This document shows positions 23,964 through 31,885 of a DNA stretch of 35,512 nt, piece by piece. Each line of letters starts with the position of its first letter. Positions within the stretch are counted from its first letter, which is position 1. The stretch spans positions 1 through 35,512 of the forward strand of contig CAZMLU010000012.1 of assembly GCA_964567295.1 (NCBI GenBank), in the 5' to 3' direction. A program made the position numbers and the translations under genes. The notes under the pieces are model-generated. The model worked only from the letters and a program-made list of their open reading frames with translations, did no database searches and was not told where the DNA came from. Source of the DNA: SLJK01 sp964567295. GTDB taxonomy: Bacteria > Bacillota > Dethiobacteria > DTU022 > UBA8154.

Positions 23964-24521
23964 GTGGCTATCTATGAATTCGAAGGCAAGAAGCCTTGTA
24001 TTTCCCCTACTGCTTATATTTACCCGGAAGCAACTATTATCGGAGATGTTACTATTTGCGAAGGGTGCTATATCGGACCGGGGGCCAGAATCAGAGGTGA
24101 TTGGGGATCTGTTTTTATTGGATCAGGTTCAAATATACAAGAGAACTGTGTTATTCATTCTGCTCCAGATATTACAACTTTTCTTGCTAAAAGAAGCCAT
24201 ATCGGACATGGTTCTATCCTTCATGGGCCGGTATTGGAGGAACATGTGGTGATAGGAATGGGAGCCATAATCATGGATGATGTAAAAATAGGCGCAAACA
24301 GTTGTGTTGCTGCAGGTGCATTGGTTACAGCAGGGACCCTTGTTCCCCCAAAAAGCTTGTATGTAGGTGTACCAGCAAAGAATGCTGGAGAAATCTCAGA
24401 AAAAATGTTTCATTATCTGGGGTACGCAACAGATCTTTATATGGCCTTGCCTGCCCGTTGCTTTAATGGAGTACGACAGTTGTCATTGGAGGAAGTGCTT
24501 AACAAAAAAGAAAGCAAGTAG
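23964..24521 (+). CDS. gamma-carbonic anhydrase family (left-handed beta-helix) protein
   Basis: The 185-residue protein is a hexapeptide-repeat trimer of the gamma-carbonic anhydrase/YrdA type. Repeats of the form (I/V)-G-x-x-x run through residues 20-125. The three likely metal-binding histidines are H65 (VIHS), H82 (IGHGS) and H87 (LHG). It lacks the acidic loop of the Methanosarcina Cam enzyme, so hydration of CO2 is possible but unproven. GTG 23964 is the start, with TTGGAGGAG 8 bases ahead and the beta-helix beginning at once. A longer frame from 23853 would add a Cys-rich stretch overlapping the promoter. It occupies the place where pyrH is usually found. Confidence 0.85.
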   Translation: MAIYEFEGKKPCISPTAYIYPEATIIGDVTICEGCYIGPGARIRGDWGSVFIGSGSNIQENCVIHSAPDITTFLAKRSHIGHGSILHGPVLEEHVVIGMGAIIMDDVKIGANSCVAAGALVTAGTLVPPKSLYVGVPAKNAGEISEKMFHYLGYATDLYMALPARCFNGVRQLSLEEVLNKKESK

Positions 24522-24608
24522 TTAAGTAGTTAAGTAATTGACATATGAGCAAAGACTTTCGTTAGTAATTTGGGATTATTCACCCATAATTATTGTATAT
24601 TTTTTCAA

Positions 24609-25319
24609 CTAATCAATTGTCAAAAACCTATCATAAAAAGGTTGATTATAATATAAATCTTTGTTCATTTTTATAGCCTGTGAAATTGCTTGTGTTCTAT
24701 TTTTCACTCCAAATTTGCGGAATATGTTGCGCAGGTGTGTTTTTACCGTATCAACGGCCAAGTTGGTAGCAATGGAGATTTCCTTATTGGTAAATCCCTT
24801 TACAAGATGCCTAAGCACCTCTTGCTCCCTGGGAGTTAATGAGATGGTTTCTCTTTCAGCAGTGAGATCTTCTCTGCTAGAGGTGTTATTTTTGCTGAGT
24901 CGTGTATAATCGTTAACAATCTGGTGAAATACTGAGGGGTCAATAACTGTTTCCCCCCGAAAAACACGTTTTATTGTATCAATCAGCTTTTCCTGTGAGA
25001 TGTGTTTCAAAATATAACCACTCGCTCCAGATTGCAAAGCTTGCCTGATGGATTCGCTATCTTCAAATACTGTTAAAAATATTATCTTGATAGCGGGATC
25101 ATTTTCAAGAATATATCTTGTTATTTCTATGCCACTTATGTCTTCCATTTTAATATCCATCAAAATAATATCCGGTTTTTCTTGCAGAGCGGCTGTAATT
25201 GCTTCTTCACTGTTACCGCAACTACCTGCCACATCTATTTCACCGCTAGCGCTAAGCATAGCCGATAGCCCTTCGCGAACCATAGGGTGGTCGTCAACAA
25301 TCAACAGTTTTATTGCCAC
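24609..25319 (-). CDS. NarL/LuxR-family response regulator
   Basis: The 236-residue DNA-binding regulator has a receiver domain with acidic D9-D10, phospho-acceptor D55 (ILMDIKM), T83 (IFLTVF) and K105 (YILKHIS), a linker, and a LuxR-type helix-turn-helix (LTPREQEVLRHLVKGFTNKEI...TVKTHLRNIFRKFGV). It starts at GTG (25317-25319) with GGAGG just upstream and follows its kinase gene after 31 bases on the same strand. It probably activates or represses sigma-A genes in response to the adjacent kinase. The target genes are not visible. The divergent methyltransferase is one candidate. Confidence 0.93.
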   Translation of the reverse strand: MAIKLLIVDDHPMVREGLSAMLSASGEIDVAGSCGNSEEAITAALQEKPDIILMDIKMEDISGIEITRYILENDPAIKIIFLTVFEDSESIRQALQSGASGYILKHISQEKLIDTIKRVFRGETVIDPSVFHQIVNDYTRLSKNNTSSREDLTAERETISLTPREQEVLRHLVKGFTNKEISIATNLAVDTVKTHLRNIFRKFGVKNRTQAISQAIKMNKDLYYNQPFYDRFLTID

Positions 25320-25350
25320 TTTAACGCCTCCTCAGTTTTATCTCCAGAAT

Positions 25351-27024
25351 TCAAATTTCGCGGTTGATGGGAACTTTAACCATAATACGCGTTCCCTCTT
25401 CTTTATTTGAATCTATGTTGCAATTTCCTCCTAATAGTAGAGCTCTTTCCTGTATACTTGCCAGACCCAAGTGGTTCTGATGTGGCGGTGTGGATATCGA
25501 ATAATGGTCAAGCCCTGTTCCGTTGTCTTCAACCAGAAGTTTCACCTCTTCTTCTTGGATTGAGATGTTAACTTTTAATTCTGTAGCTTTTGCGTGTTTT
25601 ATTACATTAGTTGTAGCTTCCTGTAATATTCTAAACAATGTAACTTCTATTCTTGGAGAAATGCGCTCTTTGTTCCCGCTGACTGCCAGGCTTACTTGCA
25701 ACTGATTTTTCTCTTGCAAGTTATTTAAATAAGATTCTACAGCTGGAACAAGACCGTAATTATCCAATATGATAGGTCTTAAATCATATAAGATGCGCCG
25801 TATATCTTGTATCTGATCGCCCAAGACGGTGGTAAGATCTTGGATTTCATCGAACCAATGCCCTGGATCTTCGCCTGTAGCAGGTGTTATGCGTTGCATA
25901 CGGTACCATATGGCGATAAGGGACTGTATTATACCATCATGTAAATCTGCAGCAAGGCGTTTGCGTTCGTCTTCTTGGGCTGTAATAAGCTTGTCTACCA
26001 ATTGGTGCAAAAGCTGTTCTTTTTGACCAAGAGCCTCAACAAGCCTCGAATTTTCTATGGCAATAGCTGTAGCTCGGGCAACAGCAAAGATTATTTCTGT
26101 TTCCTCATGGTCAAACTCTTTATTAGAGTCCAAAGGGCGGTCCAACTGCATAACCCCTATTGTTTTTTCCTTGCTTATAATTGGAACTAGAACCATGAAA
26201 TCGTAATTGAAATCGGCAATAATATCACGGCTTAGAAGATGCGTCTTGTTTTCTGGTGTGACAATAACAGGTTGCTGCGTTTTTATGGCCTTGGAAATAG
26301 CTGGAAATGGTTTTTCCCCTCGCAAGGCTTTAAATTTTTTTCTTAAAGATGGATCATAGCTCCCTACGGCAACAGCTGGAATAAGAGTTTCTTCTTTTTC
26401 ATCGAGAAGGTAAATACAACTTTTTGCAGAGAAAAGATCAGCTGTTAGCTGTGCTACAACATGTAAGACCTGACGAATATCCAGAGTGGAGCTTATAGTA
26501 TTGACCATTTCCATCCATACAGCCATTTTCCGCAAATGATGGTCTTTTTGTCTTTGGAATAAAGATTCTTGGATGATGTCGGCCATGTGTCTGCCCAGGG
26601 ATACTGCTTTGACGATCATGTATTGGGCATTTTGGTGATCTGTATTTAAAATACCGATTTCCATGGTTCCCACTGGATCTCCGGCTTTTAAAATAACTGG
26701 CAATGTAGTAGAAATAACTGGCTCTAGAGAATCTACCAATTTTTTATTTTTATTTAAATCTTGAGCAAGTAGTGATTCGTATAATTGTTCAATGTTTTTT
26801 TTATCGGATTTTGAATTATCCTTAGTTGCATGCCACCAGACCGGTGACCTTCCTTTACGCAACAAAACTAAGACTGCCTTCCAGAACTCAAAAGAATCGA
26901 CTGAAGTTTCCAGGGTACGTTTAAGAGACGCCTCCAGCTGTTTACTGGTGTTAAAGGTGGGACTTACACGGCATACTAACACAAGTTCGGGTTTAAATGA
27001 AACAGGAAAATCCGTTTCAGTCAA
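25351..27024 (-). CDS. soluble GAF-domain sensor histidine kinase (HisKA_3 type)
   Basis: This 557-residue kinase has no membrane segment, so it senses a cytoplasmic signal. Residues 1-150 form an unrecognised, possibly GAF-like, region. A GAF domain spans about 180-325. The dimerisation/phospho-acceptor helix holds H362 (ERKRLAADLHDGI), the NarX/LiaS/DegS type. The ATPase domain has N473 (EATTNVIKHAKA), VEDNGTGLD at 498-506 and LGLASIQERA at 519-528. It starts at TTG (27022-27024) after GGGAGGA, and a consensus promoter lies 50-80 bases upstream. The signal is unknown. In this architecture GAF domains can hold haem, an iron-sulfur centre or a small ligand, but the GAF region here has only one Cys pair site (C203) and gives no clear hint. 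Confidence 0.92.
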   Translation of the reverse strand: MTETDFPVSFKPELVLVCRVSPTFNTSKQLEASLKRTLETSVDSFEFWKAVLVLLRKGRSPVWWHATKDNSKSDKKNIEQLYESLLAQDLNKNKKLVDSLEPVISTTLPVILKAGDPVGTMEIGILNTDHQNAQYMIVKAVSLGRHMADIIQESLFQRQKDHHLRKMAVWMEMVNTISSTLDIRQVLHVVAQLTADLFSAKSCIYLLDEKEETLIPAVAVGSYDPSLRKKFKALRGEKPFPAISKAIKTQQPVIVTPENKTHLLSRDIIADFNYDFMVLVPIISKEKTIGVMQLDRPLDSNKEFDHEETEIIFAVARATAIAIENSRLVEALGQKEQLLHQLVDKLITAQEDERKRLAADLHDGIIQSLIAIWYRMQRITPATGEDPGHWFDEIQDLTTVLGDQIQDIRRILYDLRPIILDNYGLVPAVESYLNNLQEKNQLQVSLAVSGNKERISPRIEVTLFRILQEATTNVIKHAKATELKVNISIQEEEVKLLVEDNGTGLDHYSISTPPHQNHLGLASIQERALLLGGNCNIDSNKEEGTRIMVKVPINREI

Positions 27025-27077
27025 TTTTTAAGTATTCCTCCCCCAAGTGGGCTACAAGCAAAGTGAAGCTTTAGTGT

Positions 27078-27106
27078 ATTATAGCTGTTTGAAGTAATAT
27101 CGTCAA
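27078..27106 (-). promoter_or_regulatory. sigma-A promoter of the kinase-regulator operon
   Basis: Read on the minus strand: TTGACG (27106-27101), a 17-base spacer and TATAAT (27083-27078). It is the best promoter on the minus strand and lies just ahead of the kinase start. Confidence 0.8.
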
Positions 27107-27224
27107 TAATTAGCAGGTTTATTTAGTGAAAAGGGTTAACCTTTAATTCACTCTTTTTTAACCTTGCTTCCATGCTTTTAAGCGATTTTTTTCTTAGAGA
27201 TGTTAGTTTAGAGTTATAAGCAAA

Positions 27225-27233
27225 TGCTATAAT
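27225..27233 (+). promoter_or_regulatory. extended -10 promoter of the methyltransferase gene
   Basis: TGCTATAAT (27225-27233) is a perfect extended -10 element without a good -35. It lies 80 bases before the GTG start and is divergent to the kinase promoter, with about 120 bases between the two -10 boxes. Confidence 0.55.
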
Positions 27234-27313
27234 CTAAATATTGGTGCACGGTATTTACTGATTTTTCATTTCTTGAATGAAAAATTTAGAGAATAAGGGA
27301 ACGTGGTTGGCCA

Positions 27314-28063
27314 GTGAATGTTAATAATATTGTTTGCAATCTCACAAAACAACAGCAGGATTTTATTAAAGCTTTGTTGAAAAAACATAATATAAGTAGT
27401 GTGCTTGATACATCTCGTGGCTCTAAAGAGTTAGCATTTTTAATGGCTAACTGGGGCAAAGATGTTACTTCTATAGAAGAAAATGCACCCCTTGCTCAAA
27501 AGGCACATAAAAAAAATATTGAAGCAGGCATTAACTTAAAAGTTCTTTCTGCTGATATGCGCGATCTTTCAAGTGTTTGCAGAACAAGGTTTGACTTGAT
27601 TACTTGTATGAACAGCTCCTTATCGTATTTGCTGAATGAAGAAGATGTATGGGGAACCCTTGCACAAATGTACTTGAAGTTACACTCGGGAGGTTTTCTA
27701 TTAATTCATACTTTGGACTATGACAAATTGAAAGATAAAGGTTTAGAAGGGGTTTGCTTATGGGAAGACACTATCCAGGGACAAAGAGCATGCTTATATT
27801 ACAAAAAAGAAATAGTAGAAATCGAAGACAGAGTGGGCAGTCTTCATTTTTCATTGACTCCGATGGAGGCACTTGTCACCAAGAATAAAGAAATGTACGA
27901 GCATAAAGATATTGTTAGACTTATTTCTATAAAAGATTTAAACATGTCGCTTGCTGAGCTTGGATTTGAAAGAATAGAGAACCACGATTGGGTTTGTCAT
28001 GAAAGAGGAAGTAATTATTTTACAGTTACTATAGCTGCTCGCCCTAGTTCTATTTCTCTTTAA
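27314..28063 (+). CDS. class I SAM-dependent methyltransferase-like protein, degenerate motif I
   Basis: The 249-residue protein has the Rossmann-type layout of small-molecule methyltransferases: SSVLDTSRGSKELAFLM (motif I, residues 29-45), the acidic strand end TSIEEN, SADMRDL, and FDLITCMNSSLSYL (motif IV). Motif I normally reads DxGCGTG but here reads DTSRGSK, losing two of the three glycines that cradle SAM. It may bind SAM weakly or have another role. The start is GTG 27314 with only a weak ribosome site (AAGGGA). It lies divergent to the two-component system and ahead of the catabolic cluster. The substrate is unknown. Confidence 0.75.
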   Translation: MNVNNIVCNLTKQQQDFIKALLKKHNISSVLDTSRGSKELAFLMANWGKDVTSIEENAPLAQKAHKKNIEAGINLKVLSADMRDLSSVCRTRFDLITCMNSSLSYLLNEEDVWGTLAQMYLKLHSGGFLLIHTLDYDKLKDKGLEGVCLWEDTIQGQRACLYYKKEIVEIEDRVGSLHFSLTPMEALVTKNKEMYEHKDIVRLISIKDLNMSLAELGFERIENHDWVCHERGSNYFTVTIAARPSSISL

Positions 28064-28084
28064 TTCTTTTTTTAAGGTGGAAAA

Positions 28085-28126
28085 AATTTTTAGAAAGCAG
28101 ATTCTTGTTATATATGGTATTATAAT
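28085..28126 (+). promoter_or_regulatory. promoter region of the SDR-thiolase operon with possible CodY box
   Basis: TGGTATTAT (28115-28123) is an extended -10 element overlapping a TATAAT at 28121-28126. Just upstream AATTTTTAGAAAGCA (28085-28099) matches the CodY consensus at 11 of 15 positions and covers the -35 region, the place expected for repression. A strong GGAGGAGG ribosome site follows before ATG 28172. Confidence 0.5.
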
Positions 28127-28171
28127 TGTAGAGTAGTAATATTATTTAATTCAAATGGAGGAGGTGGGTAA

Positions 28172-28918
28172 ATGCGTTTAGAAGGAAAGGTTGGTATTGT
28201 TACAGGCGCTCGCAAAGGAATAGGAGAAGCAGTGGCTGTCGGTCTGGCCCGTGAAGGAGCAGATCTGTGCCTGGTCAGCAGAAGCATTGAGCCGAATAGC
28301 GATATGGTTAAAGAAATTGAGTCTTTGGGAAGAAAAGTATTCGTGAAGCAGGTTGATGTTGGAGACAGAACCCATACTGAGGAGATGGTTAGTGAAACCT
28401 TGGATAAACTGGGCAAGGTAGACTTCCTCTTTAACAATGCTGGAATCAGTAAGCCAGGGATGCTCTGGAAAATGACCCAGGAGCAGTGGGATGAAGTGAT
28501 CAGGATAAATTTGACAGGTACTTTTAACTGTATTCAGGCAGTATCAAAGCCTATGATGGAACAGAGTTCAGGCTCTATCATAAATGTCACTTCTTCAGCT
28601 GGCCTATTGGGAACCATTGGACAGGTCAATTACACTGCCGCAAAGGGTGGTGTTTATGCACTGGGAAAATCTGCAGCAAAAGAGCTGGCACGCAAAAACA
28701 TCAGGGTGAATACAATAGCTCCTATGGCTGAAACAGATATGACCCAGACCATTGCAAATGATCCTAAGTTTAAAGAAAAATACCTTGAACGTATTCCGTT
28801 ACATCGTTTTGCCAAGCCAGAGGAGGTAGCTCCTGTTGTTATATTTCTAGCTTCAGATGAATCCAGCTATATAACAGGACAAACAATCTGCGTCGATGGC
28901 GGAATGGTTATGCCTTAA
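28172..28918 (+). CDS. short-chain dehydrogenase/reductase (FabG-like)
   Basis: This 248-residue classical SDR has TGARKGIG at 11-18, NNAG at 88-91, and the catalytic S141, Y154 and K158 (YTAAK). R37 after the second strand (LVSRS) suggests NADP(H), though this is not decisive. Its neighbour 23 bases downstream is a thiolase, so oxidation of a 3-hydroxyacyl-CoA to the 3-oxoacyl-CoA that the thiolase then splits is the natural reading. A fatty-acid synthesis role is less likely without other fab genes. Confidence 0.88.
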   Translation: MRLEGKVGIVTGARKGIGEAVAVGLAREGADLCLVSRSIEPNSDMVKEIESLGRKVFVKQVDVGDRTHTEEMVSETLDKLGKVDFLFNNAGISKPGMLWKMTQEQWDEVIRINLTGTFNCIQAVSKPMMEQSSGSIINVTSSAGLLGTIGQVNYTAAKGGVYALGKSAAKELARKNIRVNTIAPMAETDMTQTIANDPKFKEKYLERIPLHRFAKPEEVAPVVIFLASDESSYITGQTICVDGGMVMP

Positions 28919-28941
28919 ATTATAAATCGGGAGGGAACAGT

Positions 28942-30096
28942 ATGCCCAATGATGTAGCTATTATCGGCGTTGGCCAGAGTTCATTTGTGCGAAATTACGA
29001 GGGCTCCATAAGGGAATTGTCTTTTGAAGCGTATAAGGAAGCTATGCAAGATGCGGGATTATCGAATGAAGATATTGGTGCTTCCATTATCTGTTCTGCC
29101 CCAGAGTATGATAAGCAGCGAAGTCCTGCTGCTCTAGTTGCTGAGTACTTAGGTCTAATTCCCCAGCCCACTTTCTATGTAGAGACAGTTTGTTCGTCAA
29201 GCACTACCGGCATTCGGGTGGGATATTCCATGATAAAATCGGGGTTGCATGACCTTGTTGTGGTGTTAGGTTTTCAGAAAATGTCTGAAATATCATCAGC
29301 AGATTCACAAGAACGTATGGGACGTGGAGCAGACATCATGTGGGAATCGCCTTTTGGAACGATGATGCCGGCTTATTATGCTTTACATGCCCGTGCTCAT
29401 TTTGATAGATACGGCAGCACTGAAAAAGATCTGGCTTTAATTAGGTTGAAAGCGGCAAAATATGGAAAGTTAAACGAAAAGGCAGTTTTTCGTAAAGATT
29501 TGGAACTAGATCAGGTATTAAATGCCGATCCTATAGCAACTCCGTTGAAAAGATTTGATTGTTGCGCCAATGCGGACGGTTCTTCATGCTTGATTTTAGC
29601 CAGCGCAGAAAAAGCCAAGGAGCTTTCTAAAAAACCAGTCTGGATTAAAGGTCTGGGTTCTGCTATTGCTTCCCAGACTATGACGGGCCGTGAAACTTTA
29701 GATGGTTTAAGTTGTGCCCGTGGAGCTGCAAAAGAGGCTTATAATATGGCCGGAATGACACCACAAGACATTGATGTTGCAGAAGTACACGATTGTTTTA
29801 CCGTCGCAGAGTTGATGGCATATGAAAACCTGGGCTTTGCAGAGCCGGGGAAAGGGCCCGAGCTCATTCAGGAAGGTGAGACCCATATTGGAGGAAAAAT
29901 TCCTGTTAATGTTGACGGGGGATTGCTTTCCAAAGGCCATCCTATAGGAGCAACAGGTGGTTCACAGGTTCGCACTATCGTTTTGCAGTTGAGGGACGAG
30001 GCCGGGGATATCCAAGTTCCAGGTGTTGAAACAGGTCTGGTCCATAACATCGGAGGCGTTGGTATTTACGGAAACGTGATAATTATGGGGAGGTAG
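28942..30096 (+). CDS. SCP2-type thiolase family protein
   Basis: The 384-residue protein belongs to the sterol-carrier-protein-x/archaeal-type thiolases. The nucleophile is C84 (VETVCSSST), and the conserved histidines are in AEVHDCFT and KGHPIGATG. The second catalytic Cys of classical thiolases is absent (HNIGGVG), as is usual for this branch. Members of this branch act together with a DUF35 protein, which is the next gene, 6 bases downstream. Known examples are archaeal acetoacetyl-CoA thiolase complexes and the benzoylsuccinyl-CoA thiolase BbsB. With the SDR upstream it likely performs the last step of a beta-oxidation-like route on an unidentified acyl-CoA. Confidence 0.9.
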   Translation: MPNDVAIIGVGQSSFVRNYEGSIRELSFEAYKEAMQDAGLSNEDIGASIICSAPEYDKQRSPAALVAEYLGLIPQPTFYVETVCSSSTTGIRVGYSMIKSGLHDLVVVLGFQKMSEISSADSQERMGRGADIMWESPFGTMMPAYYALHARAHFDRYGSTEKDLALIRLKAAKYGKLNEKAVFRKDLELDQVLNADPIATPLKRFDCCANADGSSCLILASAEKAKELSKKPVWIKGLGSAIASQTMTGRETLDGLSCARGAAKEAYNMAGMTPQDIDVAEVHDCFTVAELMAYENLGFAEPGKGPELIQEGETHIGGKIPVNVDGGLLSKGHPIGATGGSQVRTIVLQLRDEAGDIQVPGVETGLVHNIGGVGIYGNVIIMGR

Positions 30097-30102
30097 AGAA
30101 AA

Positions 30103-30513
30103 ATGGGCTTTGAAAAATTTGGGCATCTAAGCTTTACGTCCCAAACTAAGGTATCAGATTTTGTAGAATACCTGGAAAAAGGAGAGGTAAGGGGAACACA
30201 ATGTGTATCATGTAAACGTAATTTTTTCCCACCGCGCGCCGATTGTGCCTGGTGTTTGACAAGTGAGATGGAGTGGATTGCGGTGGAAGGTGAAGGAAAA
30301 CTGATAAGTTTTACAAAGGCAAACTATGCTCCGACTGGTTTCGAGGGAGATACTCCTTATATTTTGGCGCTGGCCGAATTTAATGGAGTAAGAGTATTTG
30401 GCAGGCTTAGTAATGAGGCTTCTGAAGAAGATACTAAAGTTGGGATGGCGGTTAAGGTGGAGCCAATTAAGCTATTAAACGGGCAGTTAAGTTATGAGTT
30501 CAGACCGGCATAA
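30103..30513 (+). CDS. DUF35 zinc-ribbon/OB-fold protein, thiolase partner
   Basis: The 136-residue protein has a rubredoxin-like zinc ribbon (C34, C37, C48, C51) followed by an OB-fold from about residue 58. Proteins of this family bind beside SCP2-type thiolases and help hold or channel CoA substrates (for example BbsA with BbsB). It starts at ATG 30103 right after the thiolase stop, with GGGGAGG inside the end of that gene, and is the last gene before a 229-base gap with a strong inverted repeat. It has no catalytic residues of its own. Confidence 0.9.
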   Translation: MGFEKFGHLSFTSQTKVSDFVEYLEKGEVRGTQCVSCKRNFFPPRADCAWCLTSEMEWIAVEGEGKLISFTKANYAPTGFEGDTPYILALAEFNGVRVFGRLSNEASEEDTKVGMAVKVEPIKLLNGQLSYEFRPA

Positions 30514-30597
30514 CTTAGAAATTTATTTATGATTATTTGGTTAGAAGCACATTTTTTGCTTAAGGTCTTTATAACGCTTGAAAAAATACTGGTTTTG

Positions 30598-30673
30598 AAG
30601 GGGTGATGTCCTCTGCCTTTTAGGTTTAGGCTGAAAGGTTTTTTGCCAAAAAAATGGCATGATATCACCCCTT
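30598..30673 (+). ncRNA. candidate structured RNA element (unassigned)
   Basis: AAGGGGTGATGTC (30598-30610) pairs with GATATCACCCCTT (30661-30673), 13 pairs with one G-U. The 50 enclosed bases hold two further hairpins, CCTTT/AAAGG (30616-30638) and TGCCA/TGGCA around AAAAAA (30644-30659), so the whole can fold as a three-way junction. There is no T-run after it, so it is not a plain terminator. It lies 70 bases upstream of the amidohydrolase start. I could not match it to a riboswitch family. Confidence 0.45.
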
Positions 30674-30742
30674 ATATTAAGTAGGTTGAGTTTGTTTTGG
30701 AGTAATTATTATGTGTATTATTAAGGTAGGTGCCTGCAAAAG

Positions 30743-31582
30743 TTGACTGCTCCTGTTATCGATTTTCATATACATCCCCTCCACTATGAGTATTATGGAG
30801 AAAGTGCTTTAGAATGGATAAAAAAACTACATAAGGGTAAGGACTGGGAACAATATTGTGATTATTATAATGATCCGGATAATTTTGTTAAATATTTACA
30901 AAATAGTGGAATAGACTATGGTGTTGTACTGGCAGAATTATGTCCTGCGGTTACCGGGGTCTGTTATAATGAATCCGTTTTACAGTTTTGTAAAGGTCAT
31001 AAAGAACTTATACCTTTTGCCAGTATCAACCTTCACCTTACAGTAAATCCAGCTTTAGAATTAAAACGTCTTTTGGGAGAAGGCTTCAGGGGGCTAAAAA
31101 TATATCCCACCTATCAATACGTATTTCCTAATGATCATCGTATGTACCCTGTTTATGCCGTAGCAGAGCAGGCAGGAATTCCTGTGATGTTCCATACGGG
31201 CTCTTCTGCATTTAAAGGGTCAAGGTTAAAGTATGGAGATCCCCTTTATCTGGATGATGTTGCTGTTGATTTCCCGAGCTTGAATATAATTTTAGTTCAT
31301 GGTGGAAGGGGCTTTTGGTACGAAAGGGCTTTTTTTCTAGCTCGTTTGCACGATAATGTTTACTTGGAAATAGCTGGTTTACCCCCCCAAAAGTTGATAG
31401 TTTATTTCCCGGAGTTGGATAGGTTAGGTGAAAAAGTCATTTTTGGGTCTGATTGGCCTGGAGTGACTGATTTAAAAGGTAATATTGAAGCTATCCGGAA
31501 CTTACCTTTATCGGGCGAACAAATAGAAAATATTTTAGGAAGAAATGCGGCGAAAATCTTAGAAATGCCGTTAGATTTTTAG
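30743..31582 (+). CDS. amidohydrolase (ACMSD-type, amidohydrolase_2 family)
   Basis: The 279-residue TIM-barrel metal enzyme has the full ligand set of the family: H9 and H11 (DFHIHP), H151 (MFHTGS), H186 (LVHGG) and D237 (GSDWP). Members hydrolyse ring lactones or amides, or decarboxylate aromatic or other carboxylates without oxygen. It starts at TTG 30743 after AGGTAGGTG, downstream of a strong inverted repeat. Being between the thiolase pair and the hydroxyacid/BcrBC-like genes it probably acts in the same catabolic route. Whether it is a hydrolase or a decarboxylase cannot be read from the sequence. Confidence 0.82.
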   Translation: MTAPVIDFHIHPLHYEYYGESALEWIKKLHKGKDWEQYCDYYNDPDNFVKYLQNSGIDYGVVLAELCPAVTGVCYNESVLQFCKGHKELIPFASINLHLTVNPALELKRLLGEGFRGLKIYPTYQYVFPNDHRMYPVYAVAEQAGIPVMFHTGSSAFKGSRLKYGDPLYLDDVAVDFPSLNIILVHGGRGFWYERAFFLARLHDNVYLEIAGLPPQKLIVYFPELDRLGEKVIFGSDWPGVTDLKGNIEAIRNLPLSGEQIENILGRNAAKILEMPLDF

Positions 31583-31652
31583 GGGTATATTGTTGAGAAT
31601 AGTTTTTAAAAGGCAGGAAGCATAGGTTTGATGTTGAAGTAATATAGTGGTT

Positions 31653-31686
31653 AATTAAGCAGAATATCTCTGTTTAATTGGTTTTG
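31653..31686 (+). terminator. stem-loop, possible weak terminator after the amidohydrolase
   Basis: AATTAAGCAG and CTGTTTAATT form a 10-pair, AT-rich stem with one G-U around a 7-base loop, followed by GGTTTTG. The T-run is short, so its termination strength is doubtful. Confidence 0.4.
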
Positions 31687-31825
31687 TATAATAATGGCCG
31701 GCAGAAAAACTAAAATAACTTATATTTCCAGAATAGTGTTTACTGGAAGCAAAGTCTTTCAAGGTTGTTTTTGGCATACATGAAAGTAGTAGTCTAGCTT
31801 AGAAAAGCTTGTTGGGGAGGTGAAA

Positions 31826-31885
31826 GTGGGAAACGATTATAAGTATATTTTTTATTTTTTCTATAAAGTACGTGACAAAGTTTGA
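31826..31885 (+). CDS. possible 19-residue leader peptide
   Basis: GTG 31826 is preceded at 5 bases by GGGGAGGTG and opens a frame of 19 codons, MGNDYKYIFYFFYKVRDKV, ending at TGA 31883-31885. It is rich in Tyr and Phe (seven of 19), which is what an aromatic-amino-acid-responsive leader peptide might look like, and it lies ahead of stem-loop-forming sequence and a hydroxyacid dehydrogenase gene. It may equally be a decayed gene start or chance. Confidence 0.35.
   Translation: MGNDYKYIFYFFYKVRDKV

Noticed and set aside
24522..24608. Bidirectional terminator between the carbonic-anhydrase-like gene and the response regulator gene
   Set aside because: Only a 4-bp TGGG/CCCA stem with a loose T-rich stretch is visible. 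The direct GTTAAGTA repeats do not form a stem. Not enough to call.
30598..30673. Fluoride riboswitch
   Set aside because: The GGTGATG part resembles it, but the conserved 3' segment with the CTGATG and CCTAC elements is absent and the closing stem is far longer than in that family.
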